DNA of 64,000 nt from Haloferula rosea (GCF_016595525.1 NZ_JAENII010000002.1:248001-312000), one strand, 5' to 3'. Positions 35,382 through 44,954 are shown, counted from the stretch's first letter. Notes: generated from the sequence alone by a model not told the origin. A program made the numbers and translations.

Positions 35382-36608
35382 TTACCAGATGAGTCCGGGC
35401 ATTTCGCCCGCCAACGTGCGGGCATGGGCTTCGGCAATGCCTGCTTTCTGAGCGAATTCGGGCCAGCGGCGCAGCGCTGCAAGGACCTGCTCGATCTGGT
35501 GGTCGATGCGCCTGAGCGACTGATCCCTGCCGAGTTCCCTCAGTTCGCGGATCCCCAGCTGGGTGAACGCTCCCATGATACCTGCAGCCCGGTAACCGGA
35601 TCCGAGTGCGTAGGAGCTTCGTGTCAAGTCGTAGGCGGGGGAGAGCTTCCAGTCGCCCGAGGTGGTGAGCATGAAGGCGTGATTCCGCGAGTGGTCGTCA
35701 TCGTTCGCGATGGCGATGTTGAACACGGCGCGGCGGAACATTTCCTCGATCTCGCCTTCGTCCCTGGTCAGCTCGCGGGTCAGATTCATGAGGTCGCGGT
35801 AGTCGATCAACTCCCGGACGGCGGTGTGGGTAAGCCCGGCGAAGCTGTGGACATGAAGCGGGGATTGGCCGTCGTGATCGAAGCGGCGGGCCATGAAGTG
35901 GGCTGCGCCTTGAGGCATTTCGTAGAGGCGTGTCTCGGGGACCCGAATACCGGCGGTTGCGGCCATCCTCGTGATTGCTTGTTCTTCCCGGCCGATCGGC
36001 TGGTCGGCATCGAGCTGGAACTTGATCATCCAGCGGCTGAAACCCTCCGGCGGGGAGGCTCCTCCTGCGACGAGACGGGAGAAGTCCTCGTTGAAAGCCA
36101 CAAGCACTTTTGGCTGTGCTCCTCCGGGCGACAGACCTCCTCGAACGAGGGCGGGGAGGAGCTCGCTGGGTTCTCCTTGGGCGAGTTCGCGGGCTGAGCC
36201 GACGAGCTCAGTTACCGTCGTGGTCAGCGTTTCCCGGAAGGATGGGGCGGACAGGTCGGGCGCGTAGGAGAGGGCGCCGAGAGCGAACCGGCCCTGGCAG
36301 GCGAGCTTCTCGAGTGGCGTGACCTCATTCCACGGAATGTTCATTTCCAGAAAGTGGCGGCGCATGATGCGCAGGCCCCACCAGTCGGGCAGCGAGTCAT
36401 CAAACAAGCCGAAGAGCGGGCTGAAGGTCGGGCTCGGGGTGCTCAGCGCCTCCCTGCGGTCGAGAGGCAGGAAAAGCGGCGACAGATCGATTCCGCGGCC
36501 GGGCCAATCCGGATCGAACTGGAAATAGATGCGGCCCCGGGCATCGTCGGCGAGTTGGCCAATTAGAGGCTCGTCGGGAAGGGCCTTGTAGCGGACTTCG
36601 AGTTTCAT
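35382..36608 (-). CDS. hipA: HipA-family serine/threonine kinase (toxin)
   Basis: Toxin part of a HipBA pair; E. coli HipA phosphorylates glutamyl-tRNA synthetase and causes growth arrest. The 408 residues hold the short HipA N-terminal domain (residues 1-95) and the kinase core. The glycine-rich ATP loop is GGLSPGGAQPKVLVAF, the ATP lysine is in RWMIKFQLDAD, the catalytic loop is NIAIANDDDHSRNHAFM (D and N retained) and the metal aspartate is in LSPAYDLTRSS. All key kinase residues therefore appear present and the toxin should be active. Its ATG overlaps the hipB stop by four bases. The cellular target is not visible. Confidence 0.9.
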   Translation of the reverse strand: MKLEVRYKALPDEPLIGQLADDARGRIYFQFDPDWPGRGIDLSPLFLPLDRREALSTPSPTFSPLFGLFDDSLPDWWGLRIMRRHFLEMNIPWNEVTPLEKLACQGRFALGALSYAPDLSAPSFRETLTTTVTELVGSARELAQGEPSELLPALVRGGLSPGGAQPKVLVAFNEDFSRLVAGGASPPEGFSRWMIKFQLDADQPIGREEQAITRMAATAGIRVPETRLYEMPQGAAHFMARRFDHDGQSPLHVHSFAGLTHTAVRELIDYRDLMNLTRELTRDEGEIEEMFRRAVFNIAIANDDDHSRNHAFMLTTSGDWKLSPAYDLTRSSYALGSGYRAAGIMGAFTQLGIRELRELGRDQSLRRIDHQIEQVLAALRRWPEFAQKAGIAEAHARTLAGEMPGLIW

Positions 36609-36916
36609 GACCTGCGACTACCGCGGAGGCGGGGTTTGCTCTCGAGTTGGTCGATGGATTCGACCGCCGGGGGGCTGCTGAAAAGTTCGCTAAGATCCGA
36701 CTCGAGCCCGAGGATGACGGCGATCTTGGCCAGCCTCTGCAGGGAGCCTTTGCCTTCTCGCTCCAAGAGCTTCAGGGTGGAAATGCTCACCCCCGAACGC
36801 TCGGCCAACTCGGCTTGAGTCCACCCGCGAGCCAAGCGGTGGGAGCGAATTCGGCCTCCGATGTCCCGAATCAGTTGGTTCGGGTTTCGGTAGGTAAGGG
36901 TTGGTATTTTGTCCAC
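36605..36916 (-). CDS. hipB: HipB-family antitoxin, helix-turn-helix repressor
   Basis: A 103-residue XRE-type DNA-binding protein with a GTG start at 36914-36916. The HTH is at about residues 20-75: IGGRIRSHRLARGWTQAELA followed by ERSGVSISTLKLLEREGKGS. It is coupled to hipA downstream. HipB normally represses its own operon and inhibits HipA. The C-terminal tail is basic (KPRLRGSRRS), unlike the tryptophan-tipped degradation tail of E. coli HipB. An inverted repeat lies just upstream. Confidence 0.9.
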   Translation of the reverse strand: MDKIPTLTYRNPNQLIRDIGGRIRSHRLARGWTQAELAERSGVSISTLKLLEREGKGSLQRLAKIAVILGLESDLSELFSSPPAVESIDQLESKPRLRGSRRS

Positions 36917-36924
36917 TAAGGCAA

Positions 36925-36958
36925 AAATAGCCCATTAGAGATAAAATACGAGCTATTT
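36925..36958. promoter_or_regulatory. Candidate HipB operator (inverted repeat)
   Basis: AAATAGC and GCTATTT form a perfect 7-bp inverted repeat with a 20-bp centre in an AT-rich stretch, starting 9 bp before the hipB start codon. HipB-type repressors bind short inverted repeats at this position. The long centre is larger than in E. coli, so this may be two half-sites. Confidence 0.45.
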
Positions 36959-36969
36959 ATTGTGATGAA

Positions 36970-38325
36970 CTAGGGGCCCTCGAACTGAGATCGCCAGTGG
37001 TCGAGGCGCTCCTTGATGCGCTTCTCAAGTCCATTCTCGGTGGGACTGTAGTAGTGTCGCCCTTCCGGCAGATAGGCCTGGGGCACGTAGCCGCCTTCGT
37101 AATCGTGAGAGTAGAGATACGAGAGCTTTTCGTCCTCGGTGCCGCTCGCTGAGGCGATCTTCTTCCGGGTTCTGGTGCGCAGATGCTCCGGAACGCTCAG
37201 TGTGCGGCCGTTCTCCACGTCCTTCATCGCCATGCCGAGGGCGGCGTAGGCGCTGTTCGATTTGGGCGCGGTCGCCAGATACACGGTGGCGTGGGCGAGG
37301 GGAATCCGTCCCTCGGGCATGCCGACAAACTCGAATGCCTGCTGGGCATCCATGGCGACCCGGAGGGCGTTCGAGTCGGCGAGACCGATGTCCTCGCTGG
37401 CGGAAATGACCAGTCGGCGGGCGATGAAGCGTGGGTCTTCGCCCGCAATGAGCATCTTGGCCAACCAATACAAGGCGGCATCGGGGTCGGATCCTCGGAT
37501 GGATTTGATGAAGGCGGAGGCAGTATCGTAATGCGCGTCGCCATCGTTGTCGTAGACGATCGCCTTCTTCTGGATGGATTCCTCCGCCACCGCGAGAGTC
37601 AGGTGGATTTCGTCCTTTCCGTCCTCTTTTTTCGGGGTGGTCAGCACGGCCAACTCGAGAGCGGTGAGGGCTTTCCTAACATCGCCATCCGACATTTCGG
37701 CGAGATGGAGAAGGGCGTCCTCCTCCGCTTGGACGTCGAGCTTGCCGAGACCCCTTTCACTGTCTGTTAGGGCTCTTTGAAGGACGGGGAGCAGATCCTT
37801 GGATGAGACCGGTTCGAGCTGGAAGATCTGGGAGCGGGATACCAACGGGGAGTTGACGTAGAAGTAGGGATTGTGGGTCGTGGCACCGACGAACCGGACG
37901 GTGCCGCGCTCGATGTGCGGAAGGAGGACGTCCTGCTGGGCTTTGTTGAAGCGGTGGATCTCATCAATGAACAACAGCGTGGTTTGATTCCTCAGGTCGC
38001 GATAGGTCCGGGCTTGTTCGATCTTCGCCCGGATTTCGGCGACGTTGGATTCCACGCCGTTGAGGGACTCGAAGCGAGATCCTGTGGTGCGCGCGATGAC
38101 GCTGGCGAGCGAGGTTTTTCCGGTGCCCGGTGGGCCGTAGAAGATGAGCGAGGTGAAGCGATCCGACTCGATGGCCCGGCGGAGCAGCTTGTGTTCGGAG
38201 AGGATGTGACCTTGGCCCGCAATCTCGGCAAGGCTGCGTGGGCGCATTCGTGCCGCCAGGGGTTCATCCGGGGCCGGGCCGCTCGGGGAGGGGGAATCCG
38301 GAAGGGTCTGGAAAAGGTCGGCCAC
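36970..38325 (-). CDS. rarA: Replication-associated recombination AAA+ ATPase RarA (MgsA)
   Basis: Clamp-loader-like AAA+ protein that acts at stalled replication forks, 451 residues, GTG start. Walker A is [16 protein letters not shown] near residues 60-75, Walker B is [16 protein letters not shown] and sensor 1 is [10 protein letters not shown]. The N-terminus ERMRP-like block reads [19 protein letters not shown]. The C-terminal tetramerisation domain includes [18 protein letters not shown] and [18 protein letters not shown], both diagnostic of RarA. It is divergent from the carbonic anhydrase gene. Confidence 0.95.
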   Translation of the reverse strand: MADLFQTLPDSPSPSGPAPDEPLAARMRPRSLAEIAGQGHILSEHKLLRRAIESDRFTSLIFYGPPGTGKTSLASVIARTTGSRFESLNGVESNVAEIRAKIEQARTYRDLRNQTTLLFIDEIHRFNKAQQDVLLPHIERGTVRFVGATTHNPYFYVNSPLVSRSQIFQLEPVSSKDLLPVLQRALTDSERGLGKLDVQAEEDALLHLAEMSDGDVRKALTALELAVLTTPKKEDGKDEIHLTLAVAEESIQKKAIVYDNDGDAHYDTASAFIKSIRGSDPDAALYWLAKMLIAGEDPRFIARRLVISASEDIGLADSNALRVAMDAQQAFEFVGMPEGRIPLAHATVYLATAPKSNSAYAALGMAMKDVENGRTLSVPEHLRTRTRKKIASASGTEDEKLSYLYSHDYEGGYVPQAYLPEGRHYYSPTENGLEKRIKERLDHWRSQFEGP

Positions 38326-38414
38326 GTCAGGATAGTAGCGGGGGGAGGTGGCAGTCCGGCAAGGCGGAAGATGAAGGGTTGCACTGACAGGCTGAGATCA
38401 CCAATGATCGGGCT

Positions 38415-39053
38415 GTGGACAGTTTGAGTGAACTCATCGACAACAATCGGAAATGGGCAGCACGGAAGGTCTCCCAAGATCCTGAATTTTTCTCACGTCT
38501 GGCGAATCAGCAGAACCCTGAGTATCTGTGGATCGGGTGCTCTGACAGCCGGGTTCCCGCCAACCAGATTACCGGTTTGGCGCCGGGTGAGGTGTTCGTT
38601 CACAGGAACGTGGCGAATCTCGTGGTTCAGACGGATTTCAACCTGCTCTCGGTCCTTCAGTTTGCGGTCGATGTGTTGAAGGTCCGCCACGTGATCGTCT
38701 GTGGCCACTACAACTGCGGGGGGGTGAAGGCCGCCATGGACAACGCGCGGTTTGGTCTGATCGACAACTGGCTCAGGCACATCCAGAACATCCAGCGCCG
38801 GGGCAAGGCATCTTTGGACGGGTTGGATCCTGCATTGGCCGCGGATCGCTTGTGCGAAATGAACGTGGTGGCCAACGCCGAGAATGTGGCGCGGACCACC
38901 ATCGTCCAGGACGCGTGGCTCCGAGGGCAGAAACTCGATATCCACAGCTGGATCTACCGGTTGGATACCGGTCTGATCTCATCGCTGCGGAATGCGATCA
39001 AAGATGATGCCAGCGTGCCCGCGGAGGGTGAGCTATGGACGGGTCCGGCCTGA
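38415..39053 (+). CDS. can: Beta-class carbonic anhydrase
   Basis: Zinc enzyme converting CO2 and bicarbonate, 212 residues, GTG start (MDSLSELIDNNRKWAARKV). The zinc ligands and active site are LWIGCSDSRVPANQ near residue 42 and IVCGHYNCGGVKAAM near residue 100, together with EVFVHRNVANLV. The length and motifs are those of the E. coli Can (CynT2) type. Its last 21 bases overlap the end of the convergent sulfatase gene. Confidence 0.95.
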   Translation: MDSLSELIDNNRKWAARKVSQDPEFFSRLANQQNPEYLWIGCSDSRVPANQITGLAPGEVFVHRNVANLVVQTDFNLLSVLQFAVDVLKVRHVIVCGHYNCGGVKAAMDNARFGLIDNWLRHIQNIQRRGKASLDGLDPALAADRLCEMNVVANAENVARTTIVQDAWLRGQKLDIHSWIYRLDTGLISSLRNAIKDDASVPAEGELWTGPA

Positions 39054-40541
39054 TTTCTTCAGCTTGCGGATGGTCTCTTCGAGTTCTTTGGCGAGTTCGG
39101 GGTGCTCGGTGATGATGTTCTTCTGTTCGCCGATGTCGTCGTCCAGATTGTAGAGCTGGGGTTTGACTTTGGACTTTGCATTGCCCGCGGTGATGTACTT
39201 CCAGGGACCCTTGCGGATGCCGATGGCGCGACCTGCCTCCTCGAGCATGAACGGGAGCCCCTTCTCGCTTTGACCCAGCAGGGCATCGAGGTTGTTGCGG
39301 CTGTCCGGTGCATCCGCTGGATCGAGTGGTATCTCGAGTAGTGCCGCGAATGAAGCGACGAAGTCGATCTGGTTGACGAGTGCATGGGACACCCCGGGTT
39401 TGATCTTGGCCGGCCAGGAAATGATGAAGGGGACGCGGGTTCCTCCTTCGTAAATCTGATACTTGCCGCCGCGATAGGGGCCTGACCCGTCGTGACCTTG
39501 ATCCACTTCCTTGGTCGAGGTCCGGACCACGGTGCCGTCCTTGTATCCGTCGTCATAAACGGGGCCGTTGTCGCTGCTGAAGATGACGATGGTGTTCTCA
39601 GCGAGTCCTTCTTTCTCCAGTGCTTCCATGATGGCTCCGACCGACCAGTCGAACTGGACCATGGCGTCTCCCCGGTATCCAAGTTTGGTCTTTCCGTGGA
39701 AGCGGGGGTGGGGCGCGCGTGGGACATGGATATCCTGCGATGAAAAGAAGAGGAAGAACGGCTTGTCACCGCGCTTTGACAGATACTTCCGCGCTTGGTC
39801 GACGAATTCATCGGCCATCGTTTCATCGTTCCAGAGAGCGGATTTGCCTCCCACCATGGTGCCGATGCGCCCGATCCCGTTGATCACCGAATGGTTGTGG
39901 CCATGAGAGTTCGAGTAGTAAGTCATCGCCTCCGGATTCTTCCGGCCGTCCGGGTAGACGGTGCTGTTGTGGTTCTTCGGTGGGTTGCCGACATACAGCG
40001 GGTCGGCTGGATCCAGATTCACCACGCGATGATTTTCCAGATACACGCATGGAACGCGGTCGTTGGTGGAGGGGAGAAGGAATGAGTAGTCGAAGCCGAT
40101 CTCAAGGGGGCCCGGTTTGACTTCGCCATTCCAATCGGTGGGGGTACCTTTTTTCCCGAGGCCGAGGTGCCATTTGCCAATGACGGCGGTGTCGTAGCCG
40201 GCCTTCTTGAAGACGTGTGGCAGCGTGAGGATGTCTGTGGGGATGCAAAGCGGGGCATCCGGGGGGAGGATGCTCACTCCCTTTCGGAAACCGTAGTGTC
40301 CGGTGAGCATTGAGAAGCGCGATGGCGAACAGGTCGCGGCAGAGCAGTGGCCATCGGTGAAACGCAGCCCACCTGCCGCCAGCTTGTCGATGTTCGGCGT
40401 CGGGATGAGCTTGCAGCCGTAGGCGCCCACATCGTTGTAGCCCACATCATCGCCGTAGATGATCACGACATTCGGCTTGGCCGCATTCGCGGCGTGGAGG
40501 ACGGGTAGCAGGAGAGCAGTGAGAATCAGAGCGGATTTCAT
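39033..40541 (-). CDS. Secreted sulfatase, formylglycine (CSPSR) type
   Basis: A 502-residue exported sulfatase with signal MKSALILTALLLPVLHAANA. Metal site VVIIYGDDVGYNDVGAYG is followed by the formylglycine motif in AATCSPSRFSMLTGHYGF, the exact CxPSR sequence modified by formylglycine-generating enzyme. IGKWHLGLGKKG and FFLFFSSQDIHVPRAPHP are further conserved sulfatase blocks; IVIFSSDNGPVYDDG supplies late metal ligands. It probably removes sulfate esters from polysaccharide in the periplasm or outside. It is the third gene of a sulfatase-esterase-sulfatase set, 20 bp after the esterase. The C-terminal tail is helical and basic. Confidence 0.92.
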   Translation of the reverse strand: MKSALILTALLLPVLHAANAAKPNVVIIYGDDVGYNDVGAYGCKLIPTPNIDKLAAGGLRFTDGHCSAATCSPSRFSMLTGHYGFRKGVSILPPDAPLCIPTDILTLPHVFKKAGYDTAVIGKWHLGLGKKGTPTDWNGEVKPGPLEIGFDYSFLLPSTNDRVPCVYLENHRVVNLDPADPLYVGNPPKNHNSTVYPDGRKNPEAMTYYSNSHGHNHSVINGIGRIGTMVGGKSALWNDETMADEFVDQARKYLSKRGDKPFFLFFSSQDIHVPRAPHPRFHGKTKLGYRGDAMVQFDWSVGAIMEALEKEGLAENTIVIFSSDNGPVYDDGYKDGTVVRTSTKEVDQGHDGSGPYRGGKYQIYEGGTRVPFIISWPAKIKPGVSHALVNQIDFVASFAALLEIPLDPADAPDSRNNLDALLGQSEKGLPFMLEEAGRAIGIRKGPWKYITAGNAKSKVKPQLYNLDDDIGEQKNIITEHPELAKELEETIRKLKKSGRTRP

Positions 40542-40561
40542 GATAGGAGGATGAGTGATTT

Positions 40562-41665
40562 CTAGCGGAAGAGTTTTGGAACGAAGTCGATCAGGTAGCC
40601 GCGCCAAACGGGCCAACTGTGGTCGGCACCCGGGGTGATCTGATAGTTGGATTCGATATTCAGTTGCTTGATTTTGGCATGGAAGGCCTGATTGCGCGCG
40701 AAGAGGAAATCCTTGTCGCCGCAGGCGATCCAGAGGAGGCGGAGATGGGTGTTGATGGCGGAGACTTCATCGGACGAGAGATCCGGGATGGATGGGGGCG
40801 CGGCGCTGAAGGCCCCGATGTGGGAGAAACTCTCTGAATGGGACAAGGCAAGGGAGAGGGCATGATGTCCGCCCATCGAAAGGCCAGCAAAGGCTCGATG
40901 GGTCGAAGACGAATTGACCGGGTAGTGGGACTCCACGAAGGGGATGACATCCTCAAGAAGCTCCCGGGAGAAGGCTTCGGTGTTCTTTGGAGCATAGGCG
41001 TTGAATTTCTTGCCGCCCGGATCGATGGCGTGGGCATCGGACATGACGATGATCATGGGAACCGCCCTCTTTTCGTGAATGAGTGCGTCGAGGATCGAGT
41101 GGGCCTTGCCGTGCTCTGTCCAGGTTCGTTGATTGTCGCTGTAACCGTGAGCGAGGTAGAGAACCGGGAGTTTTTCATCCGTCATGCCGGAAGGGGTGTA
41201 GACAATGAGTTCCCGATGCTGGTCGAGCACCTTGGAGTGATAGACGTGGCGGTGAATCGTGCCGTGAGGGATGTCCCGGATGTCCCAGAGCGCCGGAGGG
41301 GTGGAGGCGATATGCAGGATGCTGGTATTCGGCCAGCGCTGCGGCTTGATCTGCGGGTTGCGGGAATCGATGGTGTCCCGGCCGTCGATCTTGAAGCGAT
41401 ACTCATAGACACCGGGCTCGACGGGCGTCGTGGTCGATCCGCTCCAGGTGCCACTGCCGTCCTTCTCGAGCTCAACCGCTGCACCGAACTGGCCATGGAC
41501 GGCGACACGGTCGGCATGATCCGCGCGGCATCGGAATGTCACCCGGCCATCTTCCATGACTTGCGGCGATACTTGAGCGCCTAACTCGATGGATAGGCAA
41601 AGGCCGACGAGGGCAAGGAGAGCGAGGGGCTTGTTTGGGAATGTCATGGCCGTGCTGTGGTTCAT
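40562..41665 (-). CDS. Secreted esterase (CE1/Fes-like alpha/beta hydrolase) with N-terminal E-set domain
   Basis: A 367-residue exported esterase. After the signal (NKPLALLALVGLCLSIELGA) comes a starch-binding-like E-set domain at about residues 35-105 (VAVHGQFGAAVELEK, GVYEYRFKIDG), then an esterase-D-like hydrolase domain. The catalytic serine is in FAGLSMGGHHALSLAL and the histidine in GADHSWPVWRGYL; LPVLYLAHGYSDNQRTW supplies the oxyanion region. Enzymes of this layout remove acetyl or feruloyl groups from plant or algal polysaccharide, or hydrolyse siderophores; the sulfatase neighbours favour the first. The start overlaps the upstream sulfatase stop (ATGA), which fixes ATG 41665 over 41647. 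Confidence 0.87.
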   Translation of the reverse strand: MNHSTAMTFPNKPLALLALVGLCLSIELGAQVSPQVMEDGRVTFRCRADHADRVAVHGQFGAAVELEKDGSGTWSGSTTTPVEPGVYEYRFKIDGRDTIDSRNPQIKPQRWPNTSILHIASTPPALWDIRDIPHGTIHRHVYHSKVLDQHRELIVYTPSGMTDEKLPVLYLAHGYSDNQRTWTEHGKAHSILDALIHEKRAVPMIIVMSDAHAIDPGGKKFNAYAPKNTEAFSRELLEDVIPFVESHYPVNSSSTHRAFAGLSMGGHHALSLALSHSESFSHIGAFSAAPPSIPDLSSDEVSAINTHLRLLWIACGDKDFLFARNQAFHAKIKQLNIESNYQITPGADHSWPVWRGYLIDFVPKLFR

Positions 41666-43509
41666 GGGGATGTTGCCAGGTAGGTGAGTCGGTCGGCGAT
41701 CAACGAGCCTGCCGGCTGATTCCTGAAACGCTTGCCGACCGCAGCCTTGGCTTTCGGGAACTGACAAGCATGCGGCCCGTCGTGAAGAGCGGACATGGTA
41801 TTCAAGATGAGCAGGGCTTCCGGTCCGGTTGATGAATCCTTGAGGATTCCGGTGAGTAGCGGGACGGCCTGTTCCTCCCCGCCCACGGCGAGGAATTCAG
41901 CGGCCCTCATCCGGACGAGATTGTTGTCATCCGAGCCAGCCGCGGTCCGCGCGGTTTCGGTGAACTCGGCAGCTTGCTTCCCGAAGCTGCTGCAGGCGGT
42001 CCACGCCCAGTAGCGTTTCCACGGGTTCTCGGACTGGAGGGCGATGCGGAGCTTCGGGGCAGCCTCCTCGTAAGGCAGCAGCGAGAGGTCGGCGGTGTCG
42101 ACGAGTTCGGCGATGTCGCTCTGATGTTCCAGGCCGTAGCTGACGGGGTTCTTCCATGCAGATTCGATCAGGGCCGGCTCTGGATAGAAGCTGAGGTCGG
42201 GCAGCCCCTTCACCCATTTCCGGAGGTCGGCACGCATGGTGAGCAGGGTGCTCCTGAATGATGGGTCTGCGGCAAGGTTGACGAGTTCGTGCGGGTCCGA
42301 GTCGAGGTCGTAGAGCGCTTCCGCAGCCCGCGGCTGGAAGAACTGGGATTGCCTGGCGTTGAGGTCCCCGGAGCGGAACTGATCCTTCCATTCGCGGTAG
42401 AGCATCTGCCGATATCGATAGGCATTGAAGGCGAGGTCCGGATTGAAGGGTTGATAGCTGCGGATGTATTTGAAGTTGCCGCGCCGGATCGAGCGAACGG
42501 GGTCGTATTTCTCGTCGAAGCGGTCGGCATAGCCGTAGGTGACATTGCGTGCGTCGAGTTCGCTGCGGGTGACACTGGTCCCGAGGAACGGGCGTCCGTC
42601 CATGGGCTCGGGGATCCCGATGCCTGCCAGTGCGAGGACCGTGGGTGCGAAGTCGACGAAACTCACAAAGCCTCTGATCCTTTCGCCCGGTTTGCCGGGA
42701 AACAGGTGCTTCCACTTTTCCGGAATAGTGACGACGAGTGGCACGTGGAGCCCGCTTTCGTAGATGTAGCCCTTCGAACGGGGAAGTACGCCACCGTGGT
42801 CGCCGTAGTAGAAGATGATGGTGTCTTCGAGAAGTTGGTCCTCCTCCAATCCGGCGAGGAATTTGCCGATCTGCTTGTCGAGTTCACGGTGGCGTCCCAG
42901 GTACCATTCGTGGGTGAAGCGGGCGAGGGGGGAGTCGGGCAGGTAGGGCGCGACGCTGGTGCCTTCCTTGGTGAGTTGTTCGCGCTGACTCTGGAAGGTC
43001 TTGGCATTGAAGTGGAGTGACCCCTCGTGGGTGACTGTGAAGTTCTCGACATGGAAGAAGGGCTGGTCGGCCTTTCGGTTGCGATAGCTCGCCCGGCGGG
43101 AGGATTCATCCCAGACACCTTGGTTCTTGGTGTAGTTGTAGTCTTCCTTGGAGTGATTCGTGCAGTAGTAGCCAGCGCCGCGGAGATAGGTGGGAAAGAG
43201 GTCCAATCCCACGGGTGGCGGCACCTTCACGAGGCGACGGTGGAACTGGGTGCCGGTGCGGGGTGCATAGCAGCCCGAGATCAGGGTGCTGCGTGCCACC
43301 GAGCAGACCGGTGCATTCGAGAAGGCGTGGTCAAAGGTCAGACCGCGTTTCGCCAGGGATTCGATGTGGGGGAGTTCGGCTCCTTTCGGATCATACAGGC
43401 GCAGGAATCGGGCGGCGTTGTCCTCGGACACGAGCCAAACGATATTGGGGCGCTCGGCCGAACGGACGTTGGCCGTCGTGAGGGCGAGCAAAAGCAGTAG
43501 GAATTTCAT
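41662..43509 (-). CDS. Secreted sulfatase with C-terminal HEAT-like extension
   Basis: A 615-residue exported sulfatase (signal MKFLLLLLALTTANVRS). The metal-binding start is NIVWLVSEDNAARFLRLY and the formylglycine motif is APVCSVARSTLISG, in which the usual proline is valine but the cysteine and arginine are kept. FFYYGDHGGVLPRSKGY carries later metal ligands, and LYDLDSDPHELVNLA is the usual sulfatase end-of-domain block. The last 130 residues (KLRIALQSENPWKRYWAWTA, NLVRMRAAEFLAVGG) look like HEAT repeats. The TTG at 43512 just before the ATG is an unlikely start. It heads the sulfatase-esterase-sulfatase set. Confidence 0.9.
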   Translation of the reverse strand: MKFLLLLLALTTANVRSAERPNIVWLVSEDNAARFLRLYDPKGAELPHIESLAKRGLTFDHAFSNAPVCSVARSTLISGCYAPRTGTQFHRRLVKVPPPVGLDLFPTYLRGAGYYCTNHSKEDYNYTKNQGVWDESSRRASYRNRKADQPFFHVENFTVTHEGSLHFNAKTFQSQREQLTKEGTSVAPYLPDSPLARFTHEWYLGRHRELDKQIGKFLAGLEEDQLLEDTIIFYYGDHGGVLPRSKGYIYESGLHVPLVVTIPEKWKHLFPGKPGERIRGFVSFVDFAPTVLALAGIGIPEPMDGRPFLGTSVTRSELDARNVTYGYADRFDEKYDPVRSIRRGNFKYIRSYQPFNPDLAFNAYRYRQMLYREWKDQFRSGDLNARQSQFFQPRAAEALYDLDSDPHELVNLAADPSFRSTLLTMRADLRKWVKGLPDLSFYPEPALIESAWKNPVSYGLEHQSDIAELVDTADLSLLPYEEAAPKLRIALQSENPWKRYWAWTACSSFGKQAAEFTETARTAAGSDDNNLVRMRAAEFLAVGGEEQAVPLLTGILKDSSTGPEALLILNTMSALHDGPHACQFPKAKAAVGKRFRNQPAGSLIADRLTYLATSP

Positions 43510-43616
43510 CAAGGGATCGATTGATATCTCAGCGGGCGGAGAGTGTGGGCACGGTGGGCTGCACGCCCCGGGTGGGGTCCGGTTCTTACGTCGGCCGTAG
43601 TGCCGGTATTTCGCCT

Positions 43617-44954
43617 CTATGGACCGGGTGCTGGAGGAGATGGCGGGGGAGTGACGCCATGTGCTTTCATCACCTCCGACAGGGCGTCGATGGTGTAGCC
43701 GATGGGCCGGAAGTTTCCGGGGCGAAAGCCCTGCGCGATGAGGAGAGGAGTCCAGCCGCTCTTGTTCTTCCGGTTCCAGTGGGAGATGTCGGCCCCATTT
43801 TTGTCCAGAAACCGGATCAGGCCGGGTGAGCTTTTGTAAGCGGCGCAGTGCATGACGGTTTCGCCCCGCTTATCGATCTCGTTGATGTCCGCGCCGAGCT
43901 CAAGGAGTAAACTTGCGGCTGCGATGGCGTCGTCCTCACTGGACGGTTCCTCGCCGGGGGCTGGGACGCCCAGGCCGCATGCCGCGAGTAGCGGGCTGCT
44001 GCCGTCGGCATTTCCCAAGGTCGGATCCGCCCCCGCTTTCAGAAGCGCTTTCATGAGTGGCAAGTCGCCAGTCCAGCAGGCCATGAAGAAAGGGGTGGCA
44101 CCCTTGGTCTTGAGATTGCCTCCACCTCCGTTGCCACGGCTTGCCCGGGCGTTTGGGTCGGCTCCGAGTTCAGCCAGCTTCTCCACCAGTTCGAGGCTCA
44201 TGACATGGCCGGATCCCCGGGGGATCGGGATGCCCTCGGCGCTGTCTCCCCGCACGGTTTTCCTGACCCACGAGATGGCATGGAGCGGGGTGAAGCCGGA
44301 GCGGATGTCATTTGGATCCGCTCCACGTTTGACCAGATCCAGCGCAAGCTCGAAGTGCCCGTTCTCGATGGCGAGAAGCAGTGCTGATGTGCCGGGGCGG
44401 ATGGCCTTGCGATGAGCGTTCTTGGGTTTGCGGGCGTCGTTGATGTCGAGGTCTTCCTCAAGTAGGCGCGCGACCACTTCGTTACGCCCGGCGCGCACGG
44501 CGAAGAACAGGGCGTCGAAGCCCGAAGCCAATTGGCGCTTCGGGTCGGCCCCTGCCTTAAGTAGTTGATCGACGACCTCGACGTGCCCTTGGGAAGACGC
44601 CCACATGAGCGGTGTCTGGCGCCCGGCGCCCGATTCATTCGGATCGCAGTCGTGTTCGAGCAGTAGCTGGATGCACTCGGTCGATCCAGTCTTCGAGGCG
44701 ATGATCAACAACGGGTCGCCGGCCGATGGGGATGGTTCGGCACCTTGCTTGAGAAGGAGTCCGGTCATCTCCGAGTCGCCATTGGCACAGGCAACGCCCA
44801 ATGGAGTCACGCCGTAGCGATTTGGCTTGGAGGGGCTTTCTCCGCTGGCGATGAGGGTTTCAAGCGACTTGCGATCGCCTTTTCGAATCGCCTCCAAGAG
44901 GGGGGTTCCCGGAGATGGGAGGACGAGGGCGAGAGACAAGCATGCCAGCTTCAT
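43617..44954 (-). CDS. Secreted ankyrin-repeat protein
   Basis: A 445-residue exported protein (signal MKLACLSLALVLPSPG) made almost wholly of ankyrin repeats. About nine can be counted from residues 20 to 400, for example NRYGVTPLGVACANGDSEMT, GRQTPLMWASSQGHVEVVDQ, TSALLLAIENGHFELALDLV and GETVMHCAAYKSSPGLIRFL. The tail is proline-rich (PPPSPPAPGP). Ankyrin repeats bind other proteins; the partner is unknown. It is 38 bp downstream of the DUF1552 gene and 107 bp upstream of the sulfatase, so it may belong to the same long transcript. Confidence 0.85.
   Translation of the reverse strand: MKLACLSLALVLPSPGTPLLEAIRKGDRKSLETLIASGESPSKPNRYGVTPLGVACANGDSEMTGLLLKQGAEPSPSAGDPLLIIASKTGSTECIQLLLEHDCDPNESGAGRQTPLMWASSQGHVEVVDQLLKAGADPKRQLASGFDALFFAVRAGRNEVVARLLEEDLDINDARKPKNAHRKAIRPGTSALLLAIENGHFELALDLVKRGADPNDIRSGFTPLHAISWVRKTVRGDSAEGIPIPRGSGHVMSLELVEKLAELGADPNARASRGNGGGGNLKTKGATPFFMACWTGDLPLMKALLKAGADPTLGNADGSSPLLAACGLGVPAPGEEPSSEDDAIAAASLLLELGADINEIDKRGETVMHCAAYKSSPGLIRFLDKNGADISHWNRKNKSGWTPLLIAQGFRPGNFRPIGYTIDALSEVMKAHGVTPPPSPPAPGP

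Noticed and set aside
38688-38700. Other CACGTG sites (for example near 22683, 26455, 30189 and 38690) as parS candidates
   Set aside because: They lie inside genes, are not palindromic beyond the six-base core and are not clustered.
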